Part shown: positions 5,665 to 6,211 of the stretch, in pieces
How positions within the stretch are numbered: position 1 is the first letter of the stretch
How the letters are laid out: every line of letters starts with the position of its first letter
DNA from: Spirochaetales bacterium
GTDB lineage: Bacteria > Spirochaetota > Spirochaetia > DSM-27196 > SLST01
DNA: 6,211 bases
Reading direction: 5' to 3'
Assembly: GCA_007130265.1 (NCBI GenBank)
Contig: SLST01000160.1
Location: 1 to 6,211 of the forward strand
Program-made: the position numbers and the translations under genes
The notes under the pieces: model-generated
Seen by the model: only the letters and a program-made list of their open reading frames with translations
What the model was told of the DNA's origin: nothing
The model's database searches: none

Positions 5665-6211
5665 ATGGAAACTCACCGCGGAGAAGCATGCAGGGCGAAT
5701 CAGGAGATCACGGTCGAGGCGGATCTCTGCATCGTGGGCGGGGGGCTCGCCGGCACGAGTGCGGCGGTCACTGCGGCCCGTGAAGGGCTCTCGGTGGTGC
5801 TCGTCCAGGACCGTCCGGTCCTTGGCGGAAACGGGTCGAGCGAGGTGCGCCTCTGGACGCTCGGTGCGACGAGCCACAACAACAACAACAACCGATGGGC
5901 GCGGGAAGGCGGAGTGATCGACGAGATCCTCGTCGAGAACATGTTCCGCAACCGGGAGGGAAACCCCGTCCTCTTCGACACGGTGCTGCTCGACATCGTC
6001 GCCGCCGAGCCACGGATCAGGCTCCTGCTCAACACCGCGGTGTACGAGATCGACAAGGACGGGTCGGATGCGATTCGCTCGGTCACCGCCTTCAACAGCC
6101 AGAACTCGACCCGTTACCGGCTATCCGCCTCCTTCTTCATCGACTCGTCCGGCGACGGTATCGTCGCGTACCAGGCAGGTGTTCCCTTTCGCTTCGGCGC
6201 CGAGAAGCCGG
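5665..6211 (+). CDS. FAD-dependent oxidoreductase (PF12831-like), 5' part, cut by the window end
   Basis: The first 182 codons of a flavoprotein that runs off the window. An N-terminal Rossmann strand (ADLCIVGGG, 19-27) carries the dinucleotide-binding GxGxxG as Gly25, Gly27 and Gly30. It is followed by RPVLGGNGSSEVRLW, characteristic of the FAD_oxidored group, and by AREGGVIDEILVEN and FIDSSGDG (158-165), the second conserved FAD-contact motif. There is no clear signal peptide. Five consecutive AAC codons (5878-5892) encode Asn72-Asn76 just before RW. Family members commonly sit in carbohydrate-degradation gene clusters, in line with the divergent hydrolase gene, but the substrate is unknown. 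The ATG at 5665 is chosen for its GGAGGT 6 nt upstream; the frame also contains an ATG at 5635, ten codons earlier. The reading frame is open to the last base. Confidence 0.88.
   Translation, partial: METHRGEACRANQEITVEADLCIVGGGLAGTSAAVTAAREGLSVVLVQDRPVLGGNGSSEVRLWTLGATSHNNNNNRWAREGGVIDEILVENMFRNREGNPVLFDTVLLDIVAAEPRIRLLLNTAVYEIDKDGSDAIRSVTAFNSQNSTRYRLSASFFIDSSGDGIVAYQAGVPFRFGAEKP

Noticed and set aside
4682..5689. 335-codon minus-strand frame overlapping the hydrolase in another frame
   Set aside because: The composition is dominated by Arg, Gly, Ala and Pro and has no motifs; it is a frame-shifted shadow of the hydrolase.
1..6211. tRNA, rRNA, CRISPR array, insertion sequence or riboswitch
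   Set aside because: Almost all of the window is coding and the single 111-bp gap holds only promoter-type signals. No spaced direct repeats, transposase motifs or RNA-gene signatures were seen.

Overview
The window is GC-rich, densely coded bacterial DNA with short or absent intergenic gaps. An exported HtrA protease implies a cell envelope with a periplasm-like compartment. The gene mix (HtrA/DegQ protease, a GHL6/GH151-like glycosidase, a PF12831-type FAD oxidoreductase, and a PTS-IIA/diadenylate cyclase fusion) is most reminiscent of an uncultured or environmental Gram-negative phylum such as Gemmatimonadota or Latescibacterota. That placement is an impression from gene content only and has low confidence. 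No RNA genes, mobile elements, CRISPR arrays or long repeats are visible.

Layout. Positions 2-1435 (+) encode a two-PDZ HtrA/Do-family serine protease. It converges with, and overlaps by 17 bp, a three-gene minus-strand operon that reads from 5553 down to 1419. In transcription order the operon holds a cytoplasmic glycoside hydrolase-like protein (5553-3502), a three-module signalling protein (3502-2177: PTS EIIA type 2, a pyruvate-kinase-C-like region, and a DAC/DisA_N diadenylate cyclase), and an uncharacterised 247-residue protein (2162-1419). The first junction is a TGATG stop/start overlap preceded by a good Shine-Dalgarno; the second gap is 14 bp. A 111-bp divergent intergenic region (5554-5664) separates the operon from the start of a FAD-dependent oxidoreductase (5665 to beyond 6211, +), which is cut by the window end.

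How it may work together. The hydrolase and the divergent oxidoreductase look like parts of a sugar or glycoside catabolic locus. They share a control region in which a perfect 8-bp-arm palindrome fills most of the spacer between a plausible -35 and -10. Downstream in the hydrolase operon, the EIIA-DAC fusion suggests that PTS phosphorylation state could be coupled to c-di-AMP synthesis. This fusion is the most interesting item in the window. The uncharacterised third gene is a natural candidate partner or effector, but nothing in its sequence reveals a function. The protease is probably functionally unrelated and merely adjacent.
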